Shown here: one piece after another, positions 46,511 to 55,084 of the stretch
Layout: the number at the start of each line of letters is the position of its first letter
Numbering within the stretch: position 1 is the first letter of the stretch
From: G965199725 sp965199725
GTDB taxonomy: Bacteria > Pseudomonadota > Gammaproteobacteria > Nitrosococcales > Methylophagaceae
DNA length: 64,000 bases
Reading direction: 5' to 3'
Assembly: GCA_965199725.1 (NCBI GenBank)
Contig: OZ241321.1
Coordinates: 558,001 to 622,000, forward strand
Notes under the pieces: model-generated
What the model was told of the DNA's origin: nothing
The model's database searches: none
What the model saw: only the letters and a program-made list of their open reading frames with translations
Made by a program: the position numbers and the translations under genes

Positions 46511-46525
46511 GCAAAAATCATGCCA
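46511..46525 (-). promoter_or_regulatory. Sigma54 (RpoN) promoter element before pilV
   Basis: Minus-strand TGGCATGATTTTTGC has GG-N10-GC spacing exactly as the -24/-12 consensus. It lies about 38 bp before the pilV ATG. It is identical to the element before the upstream pilin gene. Confidence 0.7.
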
Positions 46526-46620
46526 TTATTGGCCTCAGCAATCAAATACACTATCCATGGTGACTATCTTGTAGCTAGTTTGTAAGTGGTGCACCACTAA
46601 ACTAATTTAGTGCCCACTGT

Positions 46621-47163
46621 CTACTCAGCGCCTGATATGGAACCGTCGGCGCCTGATATTATAGACCCGCCACCGCTGCCTGTAATAATTATACAGTCAT
46701 CCGATTTGCTTATTTGACCGTTAATTTCAAATTCTACCCTACAGCCAGTATGAGCACTCTGGGCAATAATGGTAACATCGCTTGGGCCTGCATTTACGGC
46801 TCGGCTGCAACTAAACCTGTAAGCAGCTTCACCAGTACGCGGCGATTGCGTAAACGGCAGCGCACTACAAAAACCACTGACACTGCCATTGTCAAAAAAG
46901 TGCCGCTGAGCGGCATTCAATAATTGCTGAGCATCTGCTTCTGCGGTCGCATATCTAGCATTCGTAAGGCTACCTTTATAGCTAGGGAAAACGATAACTG
47001 CCAGTACCAGTGCAATGGTAAGGACAACAGCAAGCTCAATCAAGGTAAACCCTCGCTGCTGCTTGTAGGCGGGGATGTCTACCCCGAATAGATGAGCGGC
47101 TTGCTGATCTCCACCTTGCGTGTGGGTAGGAATGATTATTGGTATCTGCTTGTTTATTAACAT
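46621..47163 (-). CDS. FimT/FimU-like prepilin with an unusually long leader
   Basis: 180 aa. The prepilin cleavage motif RG-FTLIELAVVLTIALVLAV (Glu5 present) starts after a 38-residue leader. That leader contains GGDQQAAHLFGVDIPAY and is far longer than the usual 6-25 residues. There is no internal Met, so MLINKQIP is the only ATG, with an AGGGA SD. The C-terminal domain has paired Cys (SGFCSALP, TGCRVEF, DDCIII) and a Gly/Ser-rich tail. By position first in the operon it would be FimT/FimU; by sequence it also resembles PilE, so the exact name is left open. Confidence 0.82.
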   Translation of the reverse strand: MLINKQIPIIIPTHTQGGDQQAAHLFGVDIPAYKQQRGFTLIELAVVLTIALVLAVIVFPSYKGSLTNARYATAEADAQQLLNAAQRHFFDNGSVSGFCSALPFTQSPRTGEAAYRFSCSRAVNAGPSDVTIIAQSAHTGCRVEFEINGQISKSDDCIIITGSGGGSIISGADGSISGAE

Positions 47164-47210
47164 GGATATTCCCTAAACATTGTTGATTTTTACACTACAA
47201 AGCTCTAGAA

Positions 47211-47225
47211 GCAAAAATCATGCCA
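47211..47225 (-). promoter_or_regulatory. Sigma54 (RpoN) promoter element of the minor-pilin operon
   Basis: Minus-strand TGGCATGATTTTTGC with GG-N10-GC, 47 bp before the first pilin ATG. The 16 bp gcaaaaatcatgccat is identical to the copy at 46511. Confidence 0.72.
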
Positions 47226-47442
47226 TAATTATGATTAACTGCTCTCTAAAAGTTAGTTAAGCTAACATTGCTTAACACTAGACCAATATCATGCTGTCAT
47301 TATAACTGAATAACGGATGAGAATTATACTGAAAAATAAAGAATATTTTCCTTAATAACACTTATCGTCTGTTAAACCTATCATGAAATCACTGAAGGTA
47401 CGATCAACTAACGCTGCTAGCAGTTTGATCGAATGGATAATG

Positions 47443-47694
47443 CTACTTTGTGCGCATCAGGCTTGCATATTTTGCTTGTAATTGTACCAATGTTTCATTA
47501 TGACAAGGATCATGGGGAATACAATCAACAGGGCATACTTCAACGCATTGTGGTGTATCAAAATGACCGACACACTCGGTGCATAATGCTGGGGTGATTT
47601 CATAGATTTCTTCTCCCTGACTAATTGCACCGTTTGGACATTCTGGCTCACATACATCACAGTTGATGCACTCATCAGTAATAATTAACGCCAT
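47443..47694 (-). CDS. YfhL-type 2[4Fe-4S] ferredoxin
   Basis: 83 aa. Two [4Fe-4S] clusters are predicted from CINCDVCEPECPNGAI and from CTECVGHFDTPQCVEVCPVDC. The long loop between Cys in the second cluster is characteristic of the Allochromatium-type/YfhL ferredoxins. It follows coaD in the same direction by 33 bp, a common gammaproteobacterial pairing. The electron partner is unknown. Confidence 0.93.
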   Translation of the reverse strand: MALIITDECINCDVCEPECPNGAISQGEEIYEITPALCTECVGHFDTPQCVEVCPVDCIPHDPCHNETLVQLQAKYASLMRTK

Positions 47695-47727
47695 TCATAT
47701 GCTCCTGACTGTGCTAAAGATACCCGA

Positions 47728-48222
47728 CTATTTTATTTCATTATTGACTGATTTAGCGTTTAATGCTTTAAGTACACATGGGGCGACAAAATCAGCAATA
47801 TCACCGCCTAAACTGGCAATCTCGCGGACAACACCCGATGAAATATAGTTGTACTGCGCCGCTGGTGTTAAAAACAAGGTCTCAATATCTGGCTTTAGGT
47901 GGCGATTCATGCCAGCAAGCTGAAACTCATATTCAAAATCAGACACCGCGCGCAAACCGCGAATAATCACTTTGGCCTGTTTATCATGGGCAATATCCAC
48001 CAATAAACCATTAAAGCCACAGACATCAATATTAGCCACACCCATTAAACTCTGGGTCACTAGCACCAGTCGTTCAGCCAGCGTAAACACGGATGCTTTA
48101 CCAGGGCTGGCTGCCACTGCAACAATCACTTTGTCAAATAAGTGACTGGCGCGTATCGCCAAATCAATATGACCATTGGTAATCGGATCAAAGGTACCCG
48201 GATAGATGGCAGTGACGTTCAT
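47728..48222 (-). CDS. coaD: Phosphopantetheine adenylyltransferase
   Basis: 164 aa. Catalyses the fourth step of coenzyme A synthesis. AIYPGTFDPITNGHIDLAIR carries the T/HxGH nucleotidyltransferase motif. VIIRGLRAVSDFEYEFQLAG and the C-terminal YISSGVVREIA are family signatures. It starts directly after the rsmD stop. Confidence 0.96.
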   Translation of the reverse strand: MNVTAIYPGTFDPITNGHIDLAIRASHLFDKVIVAVAASPGKASVFTLAERLVLVTQSLMGVANIDVCGFNGLLVDIAHDKQAKVIIRGLRAVSDFEYEFQLAGMNRHLKPDIETLFLTPAAQYNYISSGVVREIASLGGDIADFVAPCVLKALNAKSVNNEIK

Positions 48223-48804
48223 TTAAGCCGTCTCCTTAGTATATATAAACAGACTATAACGTATGTTGCCTGCCTTGTTATCTCTTATTAGTTGCCAAGT
48301 ATCGGGTAGCGATGGTAATCCTGATCTGGCAGGGCATTCTATATAGATACGGGCATGATGGCTCAACGTGTGAGTGTCAACCAATTGGTGGGCTGTCTCT
48401 GTCCATATATTGGCGTGATAGGGTGGATCAAGGAAGATAATATCAAACTCATCAGTATTACTTTTAAGGAAAGTAGTGGCTGCACTATGTTTAATCTGAC
48501 AATGATCGGCCTGCAATAACTGACGGCTCTGACGCAAACTACTAACGACCTTGGCATTGATGTCAACCATAGTCAACTGCGCTGCACCCTCAGACATAGC
48601 CTCAAAACCGAGGGCACCACTACCAGCAAATAAATCCAGACAGCGGCTGCCTGTTATGTAGGGTCGCAACCAGTTAAACAGGGTCTCGCGTACGCGCCCA
48701 GGTGTGGGCCGCAAGCCTTCAGAATCAGCAGGCCTAAGTTTCTGACCCCGCCACCTACCGCCAATAATGTGCAAACTGCCAGAATATGGCTTAAATGTCA
48801 CCAC
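48223..48804 (-). CDS. rsmD: 16S rRNA (guanine966-N2)-methyltransferase
   Basis: 193 aa. SAM-binding CLDLFAGSGALGFEAMSEGA and catalytic IIFLDPPYH are clear, as is the RPTPGRVRETLFNWLRP start. It modifies G966 of 16S rRNA. Its start overlaps the end of the M16 peptidase gene by 14 bp, and it abuts coaD. Confidence 0.95.
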   Translation of the reverse strand: MVTFKPYSGSLHIIGGRWRGQKLRPADSEGLRPTPGRVRETLFNWLRPYITGSRCLDLFAGSGALGFEAMSEGAAQLTMVDINAKVVSSLRQSRQLLQADHCQIKHSAATTFLKSNTDEFDIIFLDPPYHANIWTETAHQLVDTHTLSHHARIYIECPARSGLPSLPDTWQLIRDNKAGNIRYSLFIYTKETA

Positions 48805-50089
48805 CTACCACCACAGTTATCATTTTATCAGCATGAATGCGCCGCTGGTAAGCATCTTTTATCTGCTGTATAGTCACCGCATTAATGTTATCGTTAAATA
48901 TCACCAGATAGTCTAGCGGCAGACCATAAAAGCCAATCCTGTTGACGTGCCCGACTATTTTGCTGTTGCTGTCCAGCCTTAATGCAAAGCCACCTGTGAT
49001 ATTTTGTTTAGCCAACTTAAGTTCCTCTGCTGTTGGCCCGTTTTTGATAAACTCGGCAAGTGTTGCTTGCATCACCTTTAATGCCTGCTCGGTTTGAGCA
49101 TTGCGCGTTTGCAAGGCAAGCTGATAAGGGCCCTGAGCTTGCATAGGTGCAAAAAAACTATAGGCGCTATAAGATAGTCCTCTTTTTTCACGTATTTCAT
49201 CATTGAGCCTTGAAACCAGACTGCCACCACCCAGAATATGATTACCCACATATAAGGCAAAATAATCCGCATCAGTCTGGCTGATACCAGGCTGGCCCAT
49301 CAGGACATGAGTTTGGGTTGACGGGTGAGTAATCACCACTTGTTTAGCAGCAGTTAATGCAGGCACATCTGCCAACAATGGTGCTTTTTTTCCTGCTGGC
49401 AGGTCGGCTAACAGCCTATCAACGATAGTGACAGCTTCATCTATATCCAGCGCGCCTACAATCACCACTACCGCATTATCAGCGACATAATATCGCTGAT
49501 AGAATGCCTTGATATCGTCTAGTGTAATCAAGGCGATTGACTTTTCATCACCAGAAGGCATGGTGGCATAAACATGATCAGCAAATACAGCTTTATAGTA
49601 GGCACGGCTTGCTAACGCGCGCGGTGACTGCTGCTCAGCACGCAAACCTACCATGATCTGTTTGCGTAAACGCATAAAGGCATCAGCAGGAAAGTCAGGC
49701 TGAGTGAGTACTTTGCGGTAAGTTTCAAGCGCAGCGGTCAGCACCTTATTAACAGTCAGTGTACGTAAACCCAATCTGGCCATATCACGTTGGGCATCAT
49801 TGCTAAACTGCGCGCCAGTATCAGCAAACGCAGTAGCAATTTCATCGGCTGTAAGGCCCCCAGCTCCTTCATGTAACATGGCGTTAGTAAAACGCGCCAC
49901 ACCTGACAAATCACCATCACGGGCAGAACCAGCATCAAAGGTAATATCAATATCAACCATTGGCAATTCAGGTGCTGGGACAAAATATACTCGTGCACCA
50001 TTTTCTGTAAGCCAATGTTCGATGTCTGGTGATGCTTGAACTGTCAGGTTGACCGTCGCAAGCAATAGCAACAGATAGCTAATGATCAT
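48791..50089 (-). CDS. M16 family peptidase-like protein, non-catalytic type
   Basis: 432 aa with a signal peptide. It has both M16 halves, but the zinc motif HXXEH is replaced (NAMLHEGAGGL), so it lacks the catalytic site. It follows an active M16 paralogue with an 11-bp overlap, matching the known two-subunit M16 pairs in which one chain is catalytic and the other supplies the second half with the R/Y residues (RLNDEIREKRGLSYSAYSFF). Periplasmic location is likely. The substrate is unknown. Confidence 0.88.
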   Translation of the reverse strand: MIISYLLLLLATVNLTVQASPDIEHWLTENGARVYFVPAPELPMVDIDITFDAGSARDGDLSGVARFTNAMLHEGAGGLTADEIATAFADTGAQFSNDAQRDMARLGLRTLTVNKVLTAALETYRKVLTQPDFPADAFMRLRKQIMVGLRAEQQSPRALASRAYYKAVFADHVYATMPSGDEKSIALITLDDIKAFYQRYYVADNAVVVIVGALDIDEAVTIVDRLLADLPAGKKAPLLADVPALTAAKQVVITHPSTQTHVLMGQPGISQTDADYFALYVGNHILGGGSLVSRLNDEIREKRGLSYSAYSFFAPMQAQGPYQLALQTRNAQTEQALKVMQATLAEFIKNGPTAEELKLAKQNITGGFALRLDSNSKIVGHVNRIGFYGLPLDYLVIFNDNINAVTIQQIKDAYQRRIHADKMITVVVGGDI

Positions 50090-51440
50090 GCTGACTCCCT
50101 TGCCCTAGCTGTTTTTTTATTAGCAAAGGCTTTAACTCCGCTACTGTTAAGCCAGTATCAATCAAATATTTTTTTGCCACGGCCTGTACCTCTTCCGCAG
50201 TAACTGCCCGTACATTGTCAACATGGGTATCTGCTAAGCGATGGTCCAGCCCAACTGTTGCCAACATACCTATCTGCATTGCCTGATAAAATAAACTGTC
50301 ACGTTCATAAACGGCATTGGCAACAACCTGAACCTTAATACGTTCCAGCTCCTCTGCTGTTACTAACTGGTTTTTTAGAGCATGTATCTGCGCAATGATT
50401 GCCTGCTTAAGTTCAGGAATAGTTTTACCCTGTGCTGGTGTGCCAACTACTGAAAATAAATCATCCAAACGAGAAAACAGATTATAGCTGGCATTCACAC
50501 TTGCGGCAACCTCCTGACCGCGCACCATCTCCCTCGCAAAACGTGCACTGCTACCGCTGGCAAGCACCCCGGCAAGCACTTCAAGCGCGTAGCCCTCTGA
50601 TAATGTTTCTGCTGTATTGACCACTGGCACTTTCCACCCCATAATTAAATAAGGTAACTTAGCAGGCATATTTACCTGTACCGTACGTTTACCGTGTTGA
50701 TTGACTTCAATCTGAGGTTTGACTTCAAAAGTCTTACCAGCAGGTGCCAGCGGGCCAAAATATTGCTGAGCTAATTGATAGACAGCAGCAGGATCAACAT
50801 CACCAGCGACCACAACAGTTGCATTATCAGGCGCATACCACTTTTGGTACCACTGCCTTATATTCTCAGCGGTATAATGGCGAATATCACTCATCCAGCC
50901 AATTACTGGATGATGATAGGGACTACTGACAAATGCAGCGGCATTAAACGCTTCCCACAATCGTCCCTGCGGATTATCTTCGGTACGCAGGCGGCGCTCT
51001 TCTGCTACTACTTCACGCTCTTTGATAAGCTCTTCCTCATCTATAATCAGCTTACGCATTCGTTCTGCTTCAAGACGAAAGCTGACTGCTAGTCTGTCTT
51101 TTTGCAGAATCTGAAAATAGGCAGTATAGTCACGACCGGTAAAGGCGTTTTCACGACCACCATTAGCAGCAATAATTTTTGAAAACTCATTGGGAGCAAG
51201 ATTTTCAGTACCCTTAAACATCATGTGCTCTAAAATATGAGAAATGCCGGTAATGCCATTATGCTCATAACTAGAACCTACTTTATACCAGACCTGTGAA
51301 ACCACCACTGGCGCACGGTGATCTTGCTTAACAATGAGGTGCAAGCCATTATCAAGCCAATATTCGCTTACAGATTGTGCTGATACCAGCGCAGGTAACA
51401 GCAAAAAAGCACTGACTAGCTGTTTGAATGTATTCATCAT
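50079..51440 (-). CDS. M16 family zinc metallopeptidase (catalytic subunit)
   Basis: 453 aa, signal peptide (FKQLVSAFLLLPALVSA). The inverted zinc motif HILEHMMFKG (HXXEH) is at about residues 67-76, and the third ligand Glu lies in the EERRLRTEDNPQGRLWEAF region. It probably forms a heterodimer with the downstream non-catalytic paralogue in the periplasm. It is divergent from ftsY with a 72-bp spacer. The pair next to ftsYEX and rsmD is common in Gammaproteobacteria. Confidence 0.92.
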   Translation of the reverse strand: MMNTFKQLVSAFLLLPALVSAQSVSEYWLDNGLHLIVKQDHRAPVVVSQVWYKVGSSYEHNGITGISHILEHMMFKGTENLAPNEFSKIIAANGGRENAFTGRDYTAYFQILQKDRLAVSFRLEAERMRKLIIDEEELIKEREVVAEERRLRTEDNPQGRLWEAFNAAAFVSSPYHHPVIGWMSDIRHYTAENIRQWYQKWYAPDNATVVVAGDVDPAAVYQLAQQYFGPLAPAGKTFEVKPQIEVNQHGKRTVQVNMPAKLPYLIMGWKVPVVNTAETLSEGYALEVLAGVLASGSSARFAREMVRGQEVAASVNASYNLFSRLDDLFSVVGTPAQGKTIPELKQAIIAQIHALKNQLVTAEELERIKVQVVANAVYERDSLFYQAMQIGMLATVGLDHRLADTHVDNVRAVTAEEVQAVAKKYLIDTGLTVAELKPLLIKKQLGQGSQHDH

Positions 51441-51512
51441 TTCCTTAAGTTAGATTGATATGGCATGATAAGATTTAAGTTTTGAGTACTCAAATGAAAA
51501 ATAAAATAATCT

Positions 51513-52496
51513 ATGTTTAGTTTCTTAACAAGAAAGACCAATATTATAAACGATAATAACAAGGACAAGCCGCTTGTTGCCCATCTAAAACAAACGCTTA
51601 GTCGCACCAGCATAGCATTAACCAGCGGCTTTTCATCACTTGTTGCTGGCAAAAAGACAATTGATGACACGCTGCTGGAGGCACTGGAAACCCGACTGCT
51701 GACCGCTGATCTCGGCGTTGACGCGACCCAGTCCATTATCGTTGATCTTACCCGACAGATAAGCCGTAAACAACTGGGTGATGCTGACATGCTGTTTTCA
51801 GCTCTGCGCAAGCAGATGATTGCGATGTTGGCGCCCAGTTGCAAGCCTTTGATGATACCAGCAGACAGACGTCCTTATATTATATTAATGGTGGGCATCA
51901 ATGGCGTTGGTAAGACAACAACTGTAGGTAAACTGGCCAGACAATTTCAAAAGCAAGGCAAATTGGTGATGCTGGCCGCTGGTGATACTTTTCGCGCGGC
52001 GGCAGTTGATCAACTACGTGTCTGGGGACAACGTAATGATATTACCGTCATTGCGCAAACTGACGGTGCTGATTCAGCTTCTGTTATTTTTGATGCACTG
52101 GCGGCTGCCAAAGCACGCAACATTGATGTATTAATTGCTGATACTGCTGGCCGCCTGCATACTCAGGCAAACCTGATGGAAGAGTTGAAAAAAATTAAAC
52201 GGGTTATGGGCAAACTTGATAGCAACGCACCAGATGAAATCATGTTGGTTGTTGATGCAGGTACTGGGCAAAACGCCCTAGCGCAAACATTACAATTTAA
52301 TGAGGCTGTTGGTATTTCTGGTATCACGCTGACTAAACTGGATGGTACGGCTAAAGGCGGCATTATTTTTGCCATTGCTAATAAAACAGCGCTACCAATC
52401 CGTTACATTAGTATCGGTGAAGGTATTGATGATCTGCGTCCCTTTGATTCAGAAGCGTTCGTTGATGCTTTACTGTATTACGAATCTGATGCATGA
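51513..52496 (+). CDS. ftsY: Signal recognition particle receptor FtsY
   Basis: 327 aa with a short N-terminal region, then the N and G domains. G1 is GINGVGKTTTVGKLARQ, followed by GDTFRAAAVDQLRVW, G3 IADTAGRLH, G4 LTKLDGTAKGG. It docks SRP-ribosome complexes at the inner membrane. The acidic A domain of the E. coli protein is essentially absent, as in many other bacteria. Its stop overlaps the ftsE ATG by 4 bp. Confidence 0.96.
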   Translation: MFSFLTRKTNIINDNNKDKPLVAHLKQTLSRTSIALTSGFSSLVAGKKTIDDTLLEALETRLLTADLGVDATQSIIVDLTRQISRKQLGDADMLFSALRKQMIAMLAPSCKPLMIPADRRPYIILMVGINGVGKTTTVGKLARQFQKQGKLVMLAAGDTFRAAAVDQLRVWGQRNDITVIAQTDGADSASVIFDALAAAKARNIDVLIADTAGRLHTQANLMEELKKIKRVMGKLDSNAPDEIMLVVDAGTGQNALAQTLQFNEAVGISGITLTKLDGTAKGGIIFAIANKTALPIRYISIGEGIDDLRPFDSEAFVDALLYYESDA

Positions 52497-53158
52497 TTAG
52501 ATTTACTGACATCTACAAACACTACCCCAATAGCCATGAAGCCATATCTGGCCTTACACTCCATATTAAAAAGGGTGAAATGGCCTTTTTAACTGGGCAC
52601 TCTGGTGCAGGCAAAAGCACGCTGCTCAAACTTATCGCGCTTATTGAACGTAGCTCCAGTGGTCAACTTGTGGTCAATAACCAGAATGTAGCCAGGCTGC
52701 CAAAACGTAAAATCCCCCACTATCGCCGCCAAATCGGACTGATTTTTCAGGATCATCATTTATTGCTTGACCGTACCGTATTTGACAACATTGCCTTACC
52801 ACTTATCATTGCTGGCAAACATCATCGTGAAATAGCGCGGCGAGTGCGCGCATCAATGGATAAGGTAGGACTACTAGGTAAAGAACGTACCTTGCCGATT
52901 GCCTTATCTGGTGGTGAGCAACAACGTGTTGGCATCGCCCGCGCTGTCGTCAATCGGCCAACTATTTTACTGGCTGACGAACCAACCGGAAATCTGGACC
53001 CCGATTTATCGCGTAACATCATGCAGTTATTTGTACAGTTTAATCAGGTGGGCGCAACCATTTTTATTGCCAGCCACGATCTTGGCTTAGTTGAATCAAT
53101 GCCTTACCGCCAAATCAGGCTACAACATGGACGGCTCACCACAAAAGCAAACACATAA
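52493..53158 (+). CDS. ftsE: Cell division ATP-binding protein FtsE
   Basis: 221-aa ABC ATPase. Walker A is GHSGAGKSTLLK, the signature is LSGGEQQRVGIARA, and Walker B is ILLADEPTGNLD. With FtsX it forms the divisome complex that activates amidases at the septum. Overlaps ftsY (4 bp) and ftsX (32 bp). Confidence 0.96.
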   Translation: MIRFTDIYKHYPNSHEAISGLTLHIKKGEMAFLTGHSGAGKSTLLKLIALIERSSSGQLVVNNQNVARLPKRKIPHYRRQIGLIFQDHHLLLDRTVFDNIALPLIIAGKHHREIARRVRASMDKVGLLGKERTLPIALSGGEQQRVGIARAVVNRPTILLADEPTGNLDPDLSRNIMQLFVQFNQVGATIFIASHDLGLVESMPYRQIRLQHGRLTTKANT

Positions 53159-54083
53159 ATTGATTAATATCAATACTTACTTGCTGCGTCATGTTCAGGT
53201 TATGCTGTTCAGCTTAGGGCAGTTATACCGACATCCCATCAGCAGTTTGATCACTATTATAGTGATAGGCATCGCATTATCATTACCTTGTGGACTTTAT
53301 GTATTACTGAAAAATATTGGCAGCATCAGCGGACAATGGGATAACGCTGATACTGTCTCTATTTTCCTGCAAAAAAATACTACTGATAAGCGTGCTGTCC
53401 AACTAAGCAACGAACTACAATTGTGGCCCGAAATAGCACAGACAACTTATCAATTGGCAAGTCAGTCTCTAGTAGAGTTTCAGCAACTATCCGGCTTAGA
53501 AAATTTGCTAGATTTATTACCTGACAATCCTTTACCTGCTGTTATCAGCATCTCGCCAATAAACGATAATATGTCTACTGATGCTATCAATGATTTGCTG
53601 GCAGATTTGCAAACACTGCCAGAAGTTGAGCATGTAAAACTGGACATGCAATGGCTAGAGCGATTGCGCAGCATCACCAACATTGTCTATCGTGGAGTAA
53701 TTATCCTAGGTGGACTGCTATCGCTCAGTGTATTGCTGGTAATTGGCAACACAATCCGCCTGGCTGTGCTAAGCCGTCAATCTGAGATCCGCGTTATGAA
53801 GCTCACCGGGGCAACCAGTGGGTTTGTTCGCCGCCCATTCCTTTATACTGGATTTTGGCTGGGAGCATTAGGTGGGTTGGCAGCATGGATCACTATCATG
53901 GTTATTTTTGCCCTGTTAGACAATTCAATCAACGAACTTGCCAACCTGTATTATAGTCAATTTACCCTGCAATGGTTTGCCGTACCCATGCTTATTTTCC
54001 TCTCTTTTACTGGCATAATACTGGGTGTATCAGGGGCATGGCTAGCAGTAGGTTATCACATTAACAGTATTGAACCAGATTAA
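53127..54083 (+). CDS. ftsX: Cell division protein FtsX
   Basis: 318 aa from ATG 53127, inside the end of ftsE. An N-terminal membrane segment (LITIIVIGIALSLPCGLYVL) is followed by a periplasmic domain. The FtsX/MacB core follows with TNIVYRGVIILGGLLSLSVL and two further C-terminal membrane segments. The frame is open to 53091, but the chosen ATG gives the normal cytoplasmic tail. Confidence 0.94.
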   Translation: MDGSPQKQTHKLININTYLLRHVQVMLFSLGQLYRHPISSLITIIVIGIALSLPCGLYVLLKNIGSISGQWDNADTVSIFLQKNTTDKRAVQLSNELQLWPEIAQTTYQLASQSLVEFQQLSGLENLLDLLPDNPLPAVISISPINDNMSTDAINDLLADLQTLPEVEHVKLDMQWLERLRSITNIVYRGVIILGGLLSLSVLLVIGNTIRLAVLSRQSEIRVMKLTGATSGFVRRPFLYTGFWLGALGGLAAWITIMVIFALLDNSINELANLYYSQFTLQWFAVPMLIFLSFTGIILGVSGAWLAVGYHINSIEPD

Positions 54084-54100
54084 AGAGTCTAATGAAACCT

Positions 54101-54109
54101 TGTTATAAT
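54101..54109 (+). promoter_or_regulatory. Extended -10 promoter for rpoH
   Basis: TGTTATAAT (TGnTATAAT) lies 62 bp before the rpoH ATG, after the ftsX stop. It is the same nonamer as at serA. The leader then has CCCT and AGGG arms followed by T-rich sequence (about 54117-54142). Confidence 0.5.
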
Positions 54110-54170
54110 TTTATAGCCCTTATATAATAGGGGTTTTATTTTTTACGTTTAATTTAGAGATCGGTACACA

Positions 54171-55043
54171 ATGACAACTGATGCAATCCAATATAATTTA
54201 GCACTGGCTAATATTAGCAATCTAGATTACTACACAAACGTAGTTCACAGTACGCCGATATTAAGCGCTGAAGAAGAATACGAACTTGCGAGTCGCTGGC
54301 AACAGGATGGCGATCTTGAAGCAGCACAGCGCCTAGTATTATCTCATCTTCGTTTTGTGCATCGTATTGCTAAAAGTTACAGCGGCTACGGTTTACCTGT
54401 TGCTGATTTAATACAGGAAGGCAATATTGGTTTGATGAAGGCGGTCAAATCTTTTGATCCTACCAAAAGTGTCCGTCTAGTTTCTTTTGCTGTGCATTGG
54501 ATTCGCGCTGAAATTCACGAATATGTGATTCGTAACTGGCGCATTGTCAAAATTGCCACCACCAAAGCACAACGTAAACTGTTTTTTAACCTGCGTAATG
54601 CTAAAAAACGACTTGGCTGGCTAAATAAAGAAGAAGTTGAAGCGGTCGCCAATGATTTAGGTGTGACACCAGACAACGTCATGGATATGGAGCGACGATT
54701 AGCACAACCTGATGCCTCTTTTGATCCGCCAGCTGATGCTGACCCTGAAGCCAATGATAACAACGATTTTTCACCTGCTGCCTATTTACAAGCACCAGCA
54801 GAGTCTGATCCATCGCTTTATCTGGAACAAGCTAACTTTTCTGTTTATCAACGGCAACAACTTAGCAATGCGCTGGCAACACTTGATGAGCGCAGCCGCA
54901 ACATTGTTGAAAAGCGCTGGCTGAATGATGATGGTAAAGCAACACTGCAAACGTTGGCATCCCAATACCAGGTTTCAATTGAGCGTATCCGCCAGATTGA
55001 GCATAACGCAATGAAAAAATTAAAAGAAGCGGTTGTATGTTGA
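54171..55043 (+). CDS. rpoH: RNA polymerase sigma factor RpoH (sigma32)
   Basis: 290-aa heat-shock sigma factor. Region 2 includes ADLIQEGNIGLMKAVKSFDP. The diagnostic RpoH box AQRKLFFNLRNAKKRL is at about residues 131-146. Region 4 ends with YQVSIERIRQIEHNAMKKL. It follows ftsX, the conserved gammaproteobacterial order. Likely targets in this window include clpB. Confidence 0.97.
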   Translation: MTTDAIQYNLALANISNLDYYTNVVHSTPILSAEEEYELASRWQQDGDLEAAQRLVLSHLRFVHRIAKSYSGYGLPVADLIQEGNIGLMKAVKSFDPTKSVRLVSFAVHWIRAEIHEYVIRNWRIVKIATTKAQRKLFFNLRNAKKRLGWLNKEEVEAVANDLGVTPDNVMDMERRLAQPDASFDPPADADPEANDNNDFSPAAYLQAPAESDPSLYLEQANFSVYQRQQLSNALATLDERSRNIVEKRWLNDDGKATLQTLASQYQVSIERIRQIEHNAMKKLKEAVVC

Positions 55044-55084
55044 ATAACTGACGTTGTTTTTAATTAAAAATATTTGTTGTTAGC

